DNA from: Verrucomicrobiia bacterium
GTDB lineage: Bacteria > Verrucomicrobiota > Verrucomicrobiia > Limisphaerales > JADLHS01
DNA length: 64,000 bases
NCBI GenBank assembly: GCA_023953615.1
Contig: JAMLJH010000002.1
Coordinates: forward strand, 522,592 to 586,591
Direction of reading: 5' to 3'
In this document: positions 53,401-61,328 of the stretch, in pieces
Layout of the letters: each line of letters begins with the position of its first letter
How positions within the stretch are numbered: position 1 is the first letter of the stretch
The notes under the pieces: generated by a model
Databases searched by the model: none
The model's input: only the letters and a program-made list of their open reading frames with translations
What the model was told of the DNA's origin: nothing
Position numbers and translations under genes: made by a program

Positions 53401-55473
53401 ATGCCCGACGAGAATCAACAATCGAACCCACCCCGTCCGCCGCAGCCGAACGCAGATCGCAAAACGCTCGATGATCGCGCGAAGATGACCGAACTGGAAC
53501 GCCTCCGGCACTCGTGCGCCCACGTCATGGCCACCGCCATTCTGCGGCTCTGGCCCGAGGCTCAATTTGCCGCCGGGCCGCCCGTTGAAAACGGCTTCTA
53601 TTACGACGTGGATTTGCCGCATCGGATTTCACCCGAGGATTTTGCCACGATCGAGGCCGAGATGAAAAAGGAGATCAAGGCGAATAATCCGTTTGAAAGA
53701 ATCGAGGTCAGCCGCGAAGAGGCGCAAAGAGACGCAAAAAGCGGAAGACTTGGCGGGTTAACCGAGCGGCCCGGCAATCCTAGCAAGTTCAAGATTGGCA
53801 ACCTGGAAGCCATTCCCGAAGGCGAGCCGATCACCTACTACAAAAATGGCGATTTCGTTGACCTCTGCGCCGGACCGCACGTGATGCGCACCGGGAACAT
53901 CGGCGCTTTCAAGCTCACTCACGTAGCCAGCGCCTACTACAAAGGCGATGAACGCAATCCGCAACTCCAGCGCATCTACGGCACGGCGTTCAAGAACAAG
54001 ACGCAGCTCGACGAGTATTTCAAAATGCTCGAAGAGGCGAAGCGTCGCGATCATCGCAAGATCGGCGCGGAGATGGGGCTGTTCGCGATTGACACGGAAT
54101 ACGTCGGACCGGGCATGCCGCTGTGGTTGCCGAAAGGCACGGTGCTGGTGGAGGAACTGGAAAAGCTCGCGAAAGAAACGGAATTTGCCGCCGGCTACGT
54201 CCGCGTCCGCACGCCGCATTTGGCGAAGGAAAAAATGTATAAAACCTCCGGCCACCTGCCGTATTACGCGGAGTCAATGTTCCCCGCGATGCAGCTTCCA
54301 CTTGAGGGTTCTGCAAAAGCAGCACATGAAGCAAGGGTCAAAGGAGCTTTGCTCTTTGTAGGTAGTCTAAATGGAAAGCTTGATGAGGTCCGAAAAACGA
54401 AGGAGTCAAATCCTGACTCCGATGAGGCATACGCAAATTACGAAAAAGTTGAAGCTGAGTATTTGAAAGCCTGTGATGAATACACGGAATTGAACAAGGG
54501 AAGTTCTGACGAACGTTACTACCTCAAAGCCATGAACTGCCCGCATCATCACCGCATTTTTGCGGCGGAGCCGCGCAGCTATCGCGACTTGCCGCTGCGC
54601 CTCGCGGAATACGGTTGCTGCTATCGCTACGAGCAATCGGGCGAGTTGTTCGGCCTCATGCGGGTGCGATCGCTCAATATGAACGACGCGCACATCTATT
54701 GCACCGAAGAGCAATTTGAAGCCGAGTTCAACGCGGTGAACGAGATGTATCTCAAGTATTTCAAGATTTTTGGCATCGAGAAATACGTGATGCGTTTCAG
54801 CAAACACAGCCGGGAAGGGCTGGGCAAAAAGTACGTCAACGAACCGGAGTTGTGGCTCAAGACCGAGGACATGGTGCGCAACGTCCTGAAAAGTTCGGGT
54901 ATCAATTACGTCGAGGTCGAAAACGAGGCGGCGTTCTACGGGCCGAAGATTGACGTGCAGGTGTGGAGCGTCATTGGCCGCGAGTTCACGCTGGCGACGA
55001 ATCAGGTGGACTTCGCCGTGCCCGCCAAGTTTGGTCTGACGTATCGCGACAAGGATAATACCAACAAGACGCCGTTGTGCATCCATCGCGCGCCGCTGGG
55101 CACGCACGAGCGGTTCATCGGTTTTCTCATCGAGCATTACGCGGGCAACTTCCCGCTCTGGCTCGCTCCGGATCAGGTGCGCGTCATCACGCTCAATGAC
55201 GACGCGGCGTTGATTGACTATGGCCGGTCCCTCGTGAACGAACTGCGCGCGAATCAAGTGCGCGTTGATTCCGATTTCGGCGCCACGCCGTTCAAGGCGA
55301 AAATCGCGGATGCGGAAAAACTGCGCGTCCACACCATGCTCATCATCGGCGCGCGGGATCTGGAAGCAGGGAATGTTTCCGTGCGTCTGCACCATGGCGG
55401 CCCACAAGGCGCGAAGCCGAAGGCGGAAGTCATCGCGGACATTCTGGCGGACATCAAAGAGCGGAGGGCTTGA
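53401..55473 (+). CDS. thrS: Threonine--tRNA ligase with an unusual insertion and no TGS domain
   Basis: The 690-residue product is a class II synthetase. It has the editing domain (RHSCAHVMATAI with HxxxH, DLCAGPHV), motif 2 (YRYEQSGELFGLMRVRS) and the catalytic zinc ligands in MNCPHHH, NDAHIY and IHRAPLGTHER. The anticodon domain runs to the end. The usual N-terminal TGS domain is missing. About 70 residues (roughly 300-371, bases 54299-54515) are inserted just before MNCP and are visibly AT-richer than the rest. The usual MNCPGH reads MNCPHH. Fragments of its 3' half recur at 58464, 59389 and 61187. Confidence 0.93.
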   Translation: MPDENQQSNPPRPPQPNADRKTLDDRAKMTELERLRHSCAHVMATAILRLWPEAQFAAGPPVENGFYYDVDLPHRISPEDFATIEAEMKKEIKANNPFERIEVSREEAQRDAKSGRLGGLTERPGNPSKFKIGNLEAIPEGEPITYYKNGDFVDLCAGPHVMRTGNIGAFKLTHVASAYYKGDERNPQLQRIYGTAFKNKTQLDEYFKMLEEAKRRDHRKIGAEMGLFAIDTEYVGPGMPLWLPKGTVLVEELEKLAKETEFAAGYVRVRTPHLAKEKMYKTSGHLPYYAESMFPAMQLPLEGSAKAAHEARVKGALLFVGSLNGKLDEVRKTKESNPDSDEAYANYEKVEAEYLKACDEYTELNKGSSDERYYLKAMNCPHHHRIFAAEPRSYRDLPLRLAEYGCCYRYEQSGELFGLMRVRSLNMNDAHIYCTEEQFEAEFNAVNEMYLKYFKIFGIEKYVMRFSKHSREGLGKKYVNEPELWLKTEDMVRNVLKSSGINYVEVENEAAFYGPKIDVQVWSVIGREFTLATNQVDFAVPAKFGLTYRDKDNTNKTPLCIHRAPLGTHERFIGFLIEHYAGNFPLWLAPDQVRVITLNDDAALIDYGRSLVNELRANQVRVDSDFGATPFKAKIADAEKLRVHTMLIIGARDLEAGNVSVRLHHGGPQGAKPKAEVIADILADIKERRA

Positions 55474-55535
55474 ATTGGCTGCTCCTCGTTTCGCGCTTGC
55501 CGCAATTTCAACAAAAGAACTATTCTCGCGTCATT

Positions 55536-55898
55536 GTGAAAGCGGCAACTGCAATCTTTCTCGCCGTTTGTCTCGCAGTCGCAGCCGCGAGTGTCAGTGC
55601 CGCAGACCAAAAGCCATCGAATAGGCCCGCAGCAAATTCCGAAACGAACGCTGCAAATTTCAAGCAACCGCGCACGCTCGCCGAACTTCTGGCGCTTCCG
55701 CCCGATCAGCTTGAAAAAGTTGACATCGCACTCATCAATCTTCTGTGCGCCGAAGGACTGCGCGTTCATGTATGCGGCAGTCCGCGATTGGGAATGGCCT
55801 ATCACGCATACTCTGACAGCCTTTCGCCTTCGCATACTGGCTTCCAAACGTGGTATGGGCCGTGGAAAGCTCCCCTTAAATTGAGCCAGGTGTTATGA
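55536..55898 (+). pseudogene. Secreted hypothetical protein, cut off by the IS3 element
   Basis: A GTG at 55536 opens a signal peptide (AATAIFLAVCLAVAAASVSAA), then RTLAELLALPPDQLEKVDIALINLLCAEGL, a conserved-looking start. The frame then changes character and runs six codons into the IS3 left end at 55882. It is the first open frame after thrS. It is probably a truncated verrucomicrobial protein of unknown function. Confidence 0.55.
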
Positions 55899-56765
55899 GA
55901 GACTTGGGCGGCGCGAAGCGCCGCCCAGAACTCTGATAGCATGAAACGAACACGACACCGTCCTGAACAAATAGTGACGAAGCTCCATCAAGCGGCCACG
56001 GAACTGGCCGGGGGCAAGAAGATTGAGGAAGTCTGCAAGAGCTTGGCGATCAGCCCGGCGACGTATCACCGCTGGCAAGCGCAATACGGCGGGGCGGATG
56101 TGAACACCGTGAAGGAACTCAAAGCCTTGAAAGAGGAAAACGCCCGGCTCAAGCGGCTGGTGGGGACGAGTGCGAACGGCAGCCAGCGGCGCGTGGCGAC
56201 GCGACCCAACGAAGTGTGGAGCTACGATTTTGTGAGCGACCAGACGAGCGACGGGCGGCGGTTGAGGTTTTTGTGCGTGGTGGACGAGTTTACGCGGGAA
56301 TGTCTGGCGTTGGCAGTGCGGCGCAGTTTCCGGGCCAAGGAAGTGATTGCGGTGCTGGCGGGATTGATCGCCCAGCGCGGCGTGCCCGCGCATTTGCGGA
56401 GCGACAACGGGCCGGAGTTTGTGGCCCAAGCCGTGCAGGCGTGGCTGAAAGCCAACGCGATTGGGGCGCTGTATATCGCGCCGGGCAGTCCGTGGGAGAA
56501 TGCGTATGTGGAATCGTTCAACAGCCGGTTGCGGGACGAACATCTGAACCGCGAAGAATTTGCCTCCCTGTTGGAGGCGCAAGTCCTGGCCGCCGGGTGG
56601 CGGCGGGACTACAACGAAGCGAGGCCGCACTCGGCGCTGGAGTATCTGGCACCGGCGGTATTCGCGGCGCGCTGGCGCGCTCCGGTCGGGGCTACGCCCC
56701 TCCCTGCGCACGCCAGCGCGGAAACCCTGAAACCATGAACCAAAACTCTCATTGCACTTGGATCA
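55882..56765 (+). mobile_element. IS3-family element, internally deleted derivative (884 bases)
   Basis: The element begins TGAGCCAGGTG (55882) and ends CACTTGGATCA (56765), so it has the TGA...TCA ends of the IS3 family. The ends form imperfect terminal inverted repeats of about 25 bases (shared GTG, ATGAGAG, TTGG). No clear target duplication is seen. A perfect 10-base palindrome (55906-55928) lies just inside the left end. Confidence 0.7.
55941..56738 (+). CDS. IS3 transposase, OrfA-OrfB in-frame deletion fusion
   Basis: The product has 265 residues. Residues 1-75 are OrfA-like: an HTH of the IS3/IS911 type (RHRPEQIVTKLHQAATELAG, SPATYHRWQAQYGG) and a leucine-zipper-like coil (LKALKEENARLKRLV). 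It then joins directly to the integrase core: D in SYDFVSD, D in RSDNGPEF and E in GSPWENAYVESFN, so DDE is complete. About 140 residues that normally separate OrfA from the core, including the second HTH, are missing. A normal element needs a programmed frameshift; here one frame covers both. Activity is doubtful. Confidence 0.85.
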   Translation: MKRTRHRPEQIVTKLHQAATELAGGKKIEEVCKSLAISPATYHRWQAQYGGADVNTVKELKALKEENARLKRLVGTSANGSQRRVATRPNEVWSYDFVSDQTSDGRRLRFLCVVDEFTRECLALAVRRSFRAKEVIAVLAGLIAQRGVPAHLRSDNGPEFVAQAVQAWLKANAIGALYIAPGSPWENAYVESFNSRLRDEHLNREEFASLLEAQVLAAGWRRDYNEARPHSALEYLAPAVFAARWRAPVGATPLPAHASAETLKP

Positions 56766-56766
56766 A

Positions 56767-56949
56767 CAAATGGGGGCTTGCCAGCCGTGGGAAGGATATT
56801 TGGTATTTGGTGCTTCCGGTTACTGGAATTATGTTCAACAGCACGAAGCAGGTGAAACAATGCAGGTTTACCAAGGAATGCGCGACTCGGTTAAAGGTTC
56901 AGTGAGCGGGCAATTCCAAGGAACATTGGATGAAATCTTAAAACCGTGA
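56767..56949 (+). pseudogene. 3' remnant of an RHS/toxin-like gene
   Basis: After the IS right end the frame reads GACQPWEGYLVFGASGYWNYV and on to SGQFQGTLDEILKP, then TGA. It has no start of its own and appears to be the tail of a larger protein lost through the IS event. Its stop overlaps the GTG of the next, membrane protein gene, as toxin and immunity genes often do. Confidence 0.4.
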
Positions 56950-57296
56950 AAGTTCCCGCCACTGTCGTTGGAATTGGTTTGAGCGTGTTTTGCATAGTCG
57001 TCGGTTTTTTTAGCGGATTGATTCTTGCCGGATGGGGGATTTGCGCTGTTGATTTTTCGTGGGGATTAGTCGGTGGAGTTGCGACAGTCGCTTTTTTACT
57101 ATCGCTTGCGGCAGGAGCAGCCATTCCTAAATGCTGGTGGTTGTCTGCTATTTTGTTTTCAATTCCCATTTGCTTGCCGTTTGTAACCAGAGAATGGTCG
57201 CGAGGTGTTGCCTCCGTGATTTGCATTGTGACAGCATTCGTCGCTGCACGCTTGGGTCGCTATTGGAAACTTCAAACGGCGGCAAGCCCAAAATAG
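56946..57296 (+). CDS. Small multi-pass membrane protein, immunity-like
   Basis: The 116-residue product starts with GTG at 56946, inside the stop of the previous frame. Four hydrophobic segments are visible (TVVGIGLSVFCIVVGFFSGL, LVGGVATVAFLLSLAAGAA, WWLSAILFSIPICL, GVASVICIVTAFVAARLG). No family is recognised. Its position directly after a toxin-like tail and before an RHS-tip gene makes an immunity role plausible. It is AT-richer than the housekeeping genes. Confidence 0.6.
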   Translation: MKVPATVVGIGLSVFCIVVGFFSGLILAGWGICAVDFSWGLVGGVATVAFLLSLAAGAAIPKCWWLSAILFSIPICLPFVTREWSRGVASVICIVTAFVAARLGRYWKLQTAASPK

Positions 57297-57325
57297 CCAA
57301 ACAGAATGAAGGCGAAAGGCCGACT

Positions 57326-58135
57326 ATGAACGCCATTCAAAAAGTCGTTCTCACCATCACCGCTACAATCATCGCTGTTGCCGACGCCCACGCTGGCCGC
57401 TGGCTTTCTCACGACCCGATTCAAGAAGGCGCAGGTTTTGTAGAGCGTGATTCAATGCCAATGATTGATTTTATCGGGAGCGAACCGAATCTTTATGCGT
57501 TCATCGGCAATGCGCCAATAAACTACATTGATCCCTTTGGGTTGGAGCGAATTGAACTTTGGGTGTCTGCTTTTATCAGCCCAAGCGAAATTCAATTTTG
57601 GTATTACTCGAATCGTCGCGCATTCTGGCATGGGGATGATCGTGGTTTTAATCCGGGAACTAGGCCCATGTCGTCCCGTGCGTGGCATTGGGTTGTCGTC
57701 GAAACTGATCCGAGTAAAAATCCAAGGGTTGCGAACATTTCAGGATCTGGTTTAACGACCGTTACCACTTACACAGCGTTCGGCATTGAAACAACCCGAA
57801 CTGGACTTGCTGATCCACCGCCCGTTGCAACCATAACAAGAAACGGCTGCAAACTGAATGTGAGCTTGTCGGCGAATTCCGGGAATCCTTTGATTTTCGG
57901 AGCACCGCACATCAAATACTCATACGACTTTGTTTTCGATGTGGAAAAAGGACAGATGACCGTTTCAGGGTCGCACGGAGCGTTTCCGTGGCACGAAGTC
58001 ACCACAACCAAAGGGCAAGCAGAACAATTTAGTCCTGCCCCCGGCTCATCGCCATGGGATCTCCGCAAACCACCAACTCCCATTACAGCCAAAATGTTCA
58101 CGATAGAAAAGTATCCCTGCTGTGAAACAAAATAG
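57326..58135 (+). CDS. Secreted orphan RHS-tip protein with variable C-terminal domain
   Basis: The product is 269 residues from the ATG at 57326. A signal peptide (VVLTITATIIAVADAHA) leads straight into the RHS-associated core end, GRWLSHDPIQEGAG and NLYAFIGNAPINYIDPFGL. In full RHS proteins the DPFGL-type motif marks the junction to a polymorphic toxin domain. The 200 residues after it (ERIELWVSAFISPSEIQFWYY, RAWHWVVVETDP, IKYSYDFVFDVEKG) resemble DUF3238-type tails. There are no RHS/YD repeats upstream, so it is a free-standing tip. The next gene overlaps it by 14 bases. Confidence 0.75.
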   Translation: MNAIQKVVLTITATIIAVADAHAGRWLSHDPIQEGAGFVERDSMPMIDFIGSEPNLYAFIGNAPINYIDPFGLERIELWVSAFISPSEIQFWYYSNRRAFWHGDDRGFNPGTRPMSSRAWHWVVVETDPSKNPRVANISGSGLTTVTTYTAFGIETTRTGLADPPPVATITRNGCKLNVSLSANSGNPLIFGAPHIKYSYDFVFDVEKGQMTVSGSHGAFPWHEVTTTKGQAEQFSPAPGSSPWDLRKPPTPITAKMFTIEKYPCCETK

Positions 58136-58385
58136 GCGCAAAGTTGGGATCGTAAGAGGCATCGCAATATTATTTGCGATGGAAGTTCTGTTTTTTTTAT
58201 TTGCCTACATAGCTGCATTCATAGATATCGCATCAAACGACGGAATGCATGAAGGTTTTCGCATGGCGTCTGGCGTGTTTTATGGTTGGTTCGCATTTGT
58301 TGTGCTCGGTTTGATTGCGTGGGCGGTCTGCATGTTAATTTTGATTTTCATCAGCAGAAACCGGTTGCCAGAACAGCAAAAGTGA
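58122..58385 (+). CDS. Small membrane protein, candidate immunity partner
   Basis: The 87-residue product starts with GTG at 58122 within the RHS-tip gene. It has two hydrophobic helices (IAILFAMEVLFFLFAYIAAF and WFAFVVLGLIAWAVCMLILI) and a basic start. The overlap with a secreted toxin-like gene and the membrane location fit an immunity protein, but this is inference from arrangement. Confidence 0.6.
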   Translation: MKQNRRKVGIVRGIAILFAMEVLFFLFAYIAAFIDIASNDGMHEGFRMASGVFYGWFAFVVLGLIAWAVCMLILIFISRNRLPEQQK

Positions 58386-58463
58386 CCGGGCTTGGGTTAG
58401 AACTGAATTCATTTTGCCAAACCAGCGGAAAGTTTTACCCAAGTTGAACCAAGTTATCGCCAG

Positions 58464-58649
58464 AAGACCGAGGACATGGTGCGGCGCGTGTTGCAGGAGA
58501 GTGACACCATGCTCATCATCGGCGCGCGGGATCTGGAAGTGGGGAATGTTTCCGTGCGTCTGCACCATGGCGGCCCACAAGGCGCCAAACCGAAGGCGGA
58601 AATCATCGCAAAGATTCTGGCGGACATCAAAGAGCGAAGGGCAGGATGA
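58464..58649 (+). pseudogene. thrS fragment 1 (two pieces joined, with 3' end)
   Basis: Bases 58464-58500 match thrS around 54857-54890 (KTEDMVR). They are joined directly to a close copy of 55340-55473, reading TMLIIGARDLEVGNVSVRLH through AKPKAEIIAKILADIKERRAG and a stop. About 440 bases of thrS are missing between the two parts. The 3' part is nearly identical to intact thrS at the DNA level. Confidence 0.85.
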
Positions 58650-58774
58650 AAATTGTCCTCGATATCCAACTCCCCGAAGGGGTCGCCCGCCAACTGCGCG
58701 AGTGCGCGGCCCGTGAGGGCGTGACGGTAGAGCAACTGATGTCTTCCGCTGCGGCGGAAAAGTCGGTAGAGTGA
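58646..58774 (+). CDS. Truncated ribbon-helix-helix antitoxin-like small protein
   Basis: The 42-residue product starts inside the stop of thrS fragment 1 (ATGA). MKIVLDIQLPEGVARQLREC followed by EGVTVEQLMSSAAAEK matches the N-terminal half of RHH-type antitoxins (beta strand, two helices). It then stops early; family members usually continue for 30 more residues. No toxin gene follows, so it is probably a remnant. Confidence 0.5.
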   Translation: MKIVLDIQLPEGVARQLRECAAREGVTVEQLMSSAAAEKSVE

Positions 58775-58934
58775 TGACTCAACCCACAGATAATGGCGGA
58801 TGGGAAATCTTGGCCAACTTTAACATCACACTTAAATGCAAAGGGTCGATTGGAGGCGAAAAAGCTCATCCGGCAATCAATATTGTCAACGGTCCGGGCA
58901 ATCCGTTTACGACGAGCTTTCCACCGTCGAACAG

Positions 58935-59306
58935 ATGAAACGCTTTGCGCACCTCCCATTTGTTTTGGCAGTGCTACTATTCGGTAATCTGGGCTGTTCG
59001 CGTAAAAGCGATTCGGCTGAAGGGCAACACCACGAGACAATGACGACTTTTATTACTCTTAAGCCTCTGAGCACCATAACGAATGCCGCACCATTCCGAG
59101 CGACGGTCGTTTCGAAGCAAATCGAGAAACGGCCAAATGGAGATGGCACGATTGCGAGTGTAGAATTACGAATGCCGGACAAAACGGTTTTTGCAATTGG
59201 CCAAAGCAGAGCAACACTGATTGAAATTGAGTTTTTGAGCACTCTCGAAGTTGGTCGGGAGTATTCCTTTCCGGATGTCTTTACGGAGTGGGAAAAGCAG
59301 CGATAG
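58935..59306 (+). CDS. Small hypothetical lipoprotein
   Basis: The product is 123 residues from the ATG at 58935. A lipoprotein signal ends in LFGNLGC. The mature part ([60 protein letters not shown]) is beta-rich. I recognise no family. It is relatively AT-rich and sits between two thrS fragments, so it belongs to the accessory region. Confidence 0.65.
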   Translation: MKRFAHLPFVLAVLLFGNLGCSRKSDSAEGQHHETMTTFITLKPLSTITNAAPFRATVVSKQIEKRPNGDGTIASVELRMPDKTVFAIGQSRATLIEIEFLSTLEVGREYSFPDVFTEWEKQR

Positions 59307-59665
59307 CTTTGGCCGCGAGCATCATAGCCACCTACGATGTTTCGTTTTCAATCGGTGATGGCTTGCGTCCCGGTTCAATTGCCGACGCCAACGAGGCGGC
59401 GTTCTATGGCCCGAAGATTGATGTGCAGGTGTGGAGCGTCATTGGTCGCGAATTCATTCACCAGCCCGTTTTTTGAACCTGTGGCTGCCATGGATATAGA
59501 GAACGGAGTTGCAGTCTCGTGTGATTAAACATGAAAACCCTCGACCGCCAAAAGCTGGATGTTGTCCACCAGATGCGGAGCAATCCCGCGTTGCGGGATT
59601 GCTGCGGCCAGTTCGCGCCAGAGTTTATCATTTCAATGGCCAACGAAACGTGGTAATACAGCGTC
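59307..59665. other. Spacer with thrS fragment 2 and a perfect hairpin
   Basis: It holds the thrS internal fragment at 59389-59457. It also holds a perfect 11-base inverted repeat, AGCAATCCCGC (59579-59589) and GCGGGATTGCT (59593-59603), loop GTT. A 41-codon frame (59531-59656) spans the hairpin just ahead of the methylase, but I do not trust it as a gene. Confidence 0.55.
59389..59457 (+). pseudogene. thrS fragment 2 (internal)
   Basis: The frame [22 protein letters not shown] is a close copy of thrS bases 54925-54990, with a few third-position changes. It has no start or end of its own and is followed by a stop after IHQPVF. Confidence 0.8.
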
Positions 59666-60532
59666 ATGCGCAACATTGATTCAGCCATCGGGAAGATTTT
59701 TCAAGGCGATGCGCTGTCGTTCATGCGCGAATTGCCCGGCGAGTCGTTTGACCTCGTGATTTGCGACGGGCCTTACGCGGTCACAACGCACGAGTGGGAC
59801 AACGTACGGGATATCCAGCACTTCAATCTCGAATTGCTAAAAGCTTTTTCCCGGCTGCTCAAACCCGGCGGCGTGGCCTATTTGTTCGGCAAACCGGAGT
59901 GCGTGGATTTCATTGATTACCGTCCGTGGCTGACGCTGCAATCCAAGCTGGTGTGGTATCAGCCCAGCCGGCTGGCGCAGGGGCGGATTTCCTATACGAA
60001 CAATTACGACGTGATTTGCTACTTCACTAAGGGGAAGGCGAAGACGTTCAACCTCGACGATATCCGGGTGCCGCAATTGGTGGAGTTGGAGCATCGGCTG
60101 CGCTGCGAGCGTGTGCCATCCGTGCGCAATGGTAAGTATGGCAAAACGGCGTTCCATCCCGACGGCAAAAATCCAGGCGACGTGTGGGGCGACATCAAGC
60201 AGCTCACCTACAAGTCGAAGGAACTCGTCAGCCGCGAAATGCTGAACACGATTCAGAAACCGGAACGGCTGATGGAGCGCTTGGTCAAAGCCAGTTCGAA
60301 GCTCGGCGACCTGGTGTTTGATCCTTTTTGCGGGGTGGGAACTGTACCGGTGGTTTGCGAGCGGCTTCGGCGAGGATTCGTCGCATGTGAAATCAATCCT
60401 AATTACCGTCGGATTGCGGAGGAACGGATTGCGAAGGCAGCGATTGGTAATGAGTCGTCGGAGAACCTTTTTGATTTAGCAGGCACGGTGCGAACCGGGA
60501 AATCGGTGACTTCTCAGGTCTGCGTGGTGTGA
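59666..60532 (+). CDS. DNA methyltransferase, beta-class (probably adenine-N6)
   Basis: The 288-residue product begins FQGDALSFMRELPGESFDLV. Motif IV is CDGPY, a variant of DPPY, at about residues 33-37. Motif I is DPFCGVGT near 213-220, after the variable region, giving the beta-class order. KPGGVAYLFGKPE and ACEINPNYRRIAEERI are also typical. It is probably the modification enzyme of a type II system; the target site is unknown. It is convergent with, and overlaps by 19 bases, the putative endonuclease gene. Confidence 0.88.
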   Translation: MRNIDSAIGKIFQGDALSFMRELPGESFDLVICDGPYAVTTHEWDNVRDIQHFNLELLKAFSRLLKPGGVAYLFGKPECVDFIDYRPWLTLQSKLVWYQPSRLAQGRISYTNNYDVICYFTKGKAKTFNLDDIRVPQLVELEHRLRCERVPSVRNGKYGKTAFHPDGKNPGDVWGDIKQLTYKSKELVSREMLNTIQKPERLMERLVKASSKLGDLVFDPFCGVGTVPVVCERLRRGFVACEINPNYRRIAEERIAKAAIGNESSENLFDLAGTVRTGKSVTSQVCVV

Positions 60533-61002
60533 ACGACTTTGCCGTTTTGTTGCGCCCATTTGATGGTGAAACCCACATGGGAAATTTCATTCCGGCTCGC
60601 ATCCAATTGTCGTTCAGCCTCGCGTAACATCACGGCTACAGGTATTTCGTAAATGGTGATGACGGCCAATGGGTCTTCCTTGTCGAAGATCGCACAGTAA
60701 ATCGCGGAGTTGCGCGTGATCCGTTCTAGTGATTTTGCCCGCTTGTCCGCCGGTGACTTGAACATACGGTCGAGTTGAAACGTGCCGCCATCGAAACAGG
60801 AAAGATACTCAAATTTCCGGTTTGGATTTGCCGGATCGTAAGCATCGGGTTCGTGTTTCGTACGATGGACTTCGTGGCCGAGAATGTCCGCAACCACCAA
60901 CTCCTTCACAAGACCCGGCTGAAGCAGGTTTTTGAAACCATGCTGGGCGGCAATTTCTTGCGCTTTACGAACGTAGTTAATGATCTGAGCGATGTAGTTC
61001 AC
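60514..61002 (-). CDS. Putative type II restriction endonuclease partner
   Basis: The 162-residue product overlaps the methylase 3' end tail to tail. LVKELVVADILGHEVHRTKH, then PDAYDPANPNRKFEYLSCF, GGTFQLDRMF and SLERITRNSAIYCAIF have the order of a PD-(D/E)xK nuclease. The position where ExK would be expected reads EYL, so the catalytic lysine is not obvious. It could sit elsewhere or be lost. The assignment rests on the methylase pairing and general pattern. Confidence 0.6.
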   Translation of the reverse strand: MNYIAQIINYVRKAQEIAAQHGFKNLLQPGLVKELVVADILGHEVHRTKHEPDAYDPANPNRKFEYLSCFDGGTFQLDRMFKSPADKRAKSLERITRNSAIYCAIFDKEDPLAVITIYEIPVAVMLREAERQLDASRNEISHVGFTIKWAQQNGKVVHTTQT

Positions 61003-61328
61003 AGAACGTGCCGCAGGGTATCACTTCGGGTTTCCCTGTCGAGGGCTCAAGACATCGGCAGAGAGCTATCACATGGTGTTCGACGAACCAGGATTGATGT
61101 GTTCGCGGACTGCGGCAATAAAGCGGTCGATTTTATGATATACGGATTCATCGAATGCGTGTCATAACGCTGCGGATCAATGATTGTGCGCGGGACGTGG
61201 AAGCGGGGAATGTTTCTGTGCGTCTGCACCATGGCGGCCCACAAGGCGCCAAGCCGAAGGCGGAAGTCGTAGCGAAAATCCTGGCGGACATCCGGGAGCG
61301 GAAGGGGTAATCGAGACCCGGACTCGTC
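61003..61328. other. Spacer holding thrS fragment 3
   Basis: The first 180 bases hold no gene I can support. The rest is a copy of the thrS 3' end (61187-61310, listed separately). It ends 19 bases before the convergent STING-like gene. Confidence 0.6.
61187..61310 (+). pseudogene. thrS fragment 3 (3' end)
   Basis: ARDVEAGNVSVRLHHGGPQG through AKPKAEVVAKILADIRERKG and TAA copies the last 39 codons of thrS. The central 60 bases are almost identical to both intact thrS and fragment 1. Confidence 0.85.

Noticed and set aside
54406..55407. 333-codon frame opposite thrS
   Set aside because: Antisense shadow of a strongly conserved synthetase region.
58774..58938. 54-codon frame between the antitoxin-like gene and the lipoprotein gene
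   Set aside because: It has ATGA-type overlaps at both ends, but the composition is ordinary for non-coding sequence and no similarity is seen.
59531..59656. 41-codon frame ahead of the methylase
   Set aside because: It is formed largely by the perfect hairpin at 59579-59603 and has no support beyond being open.
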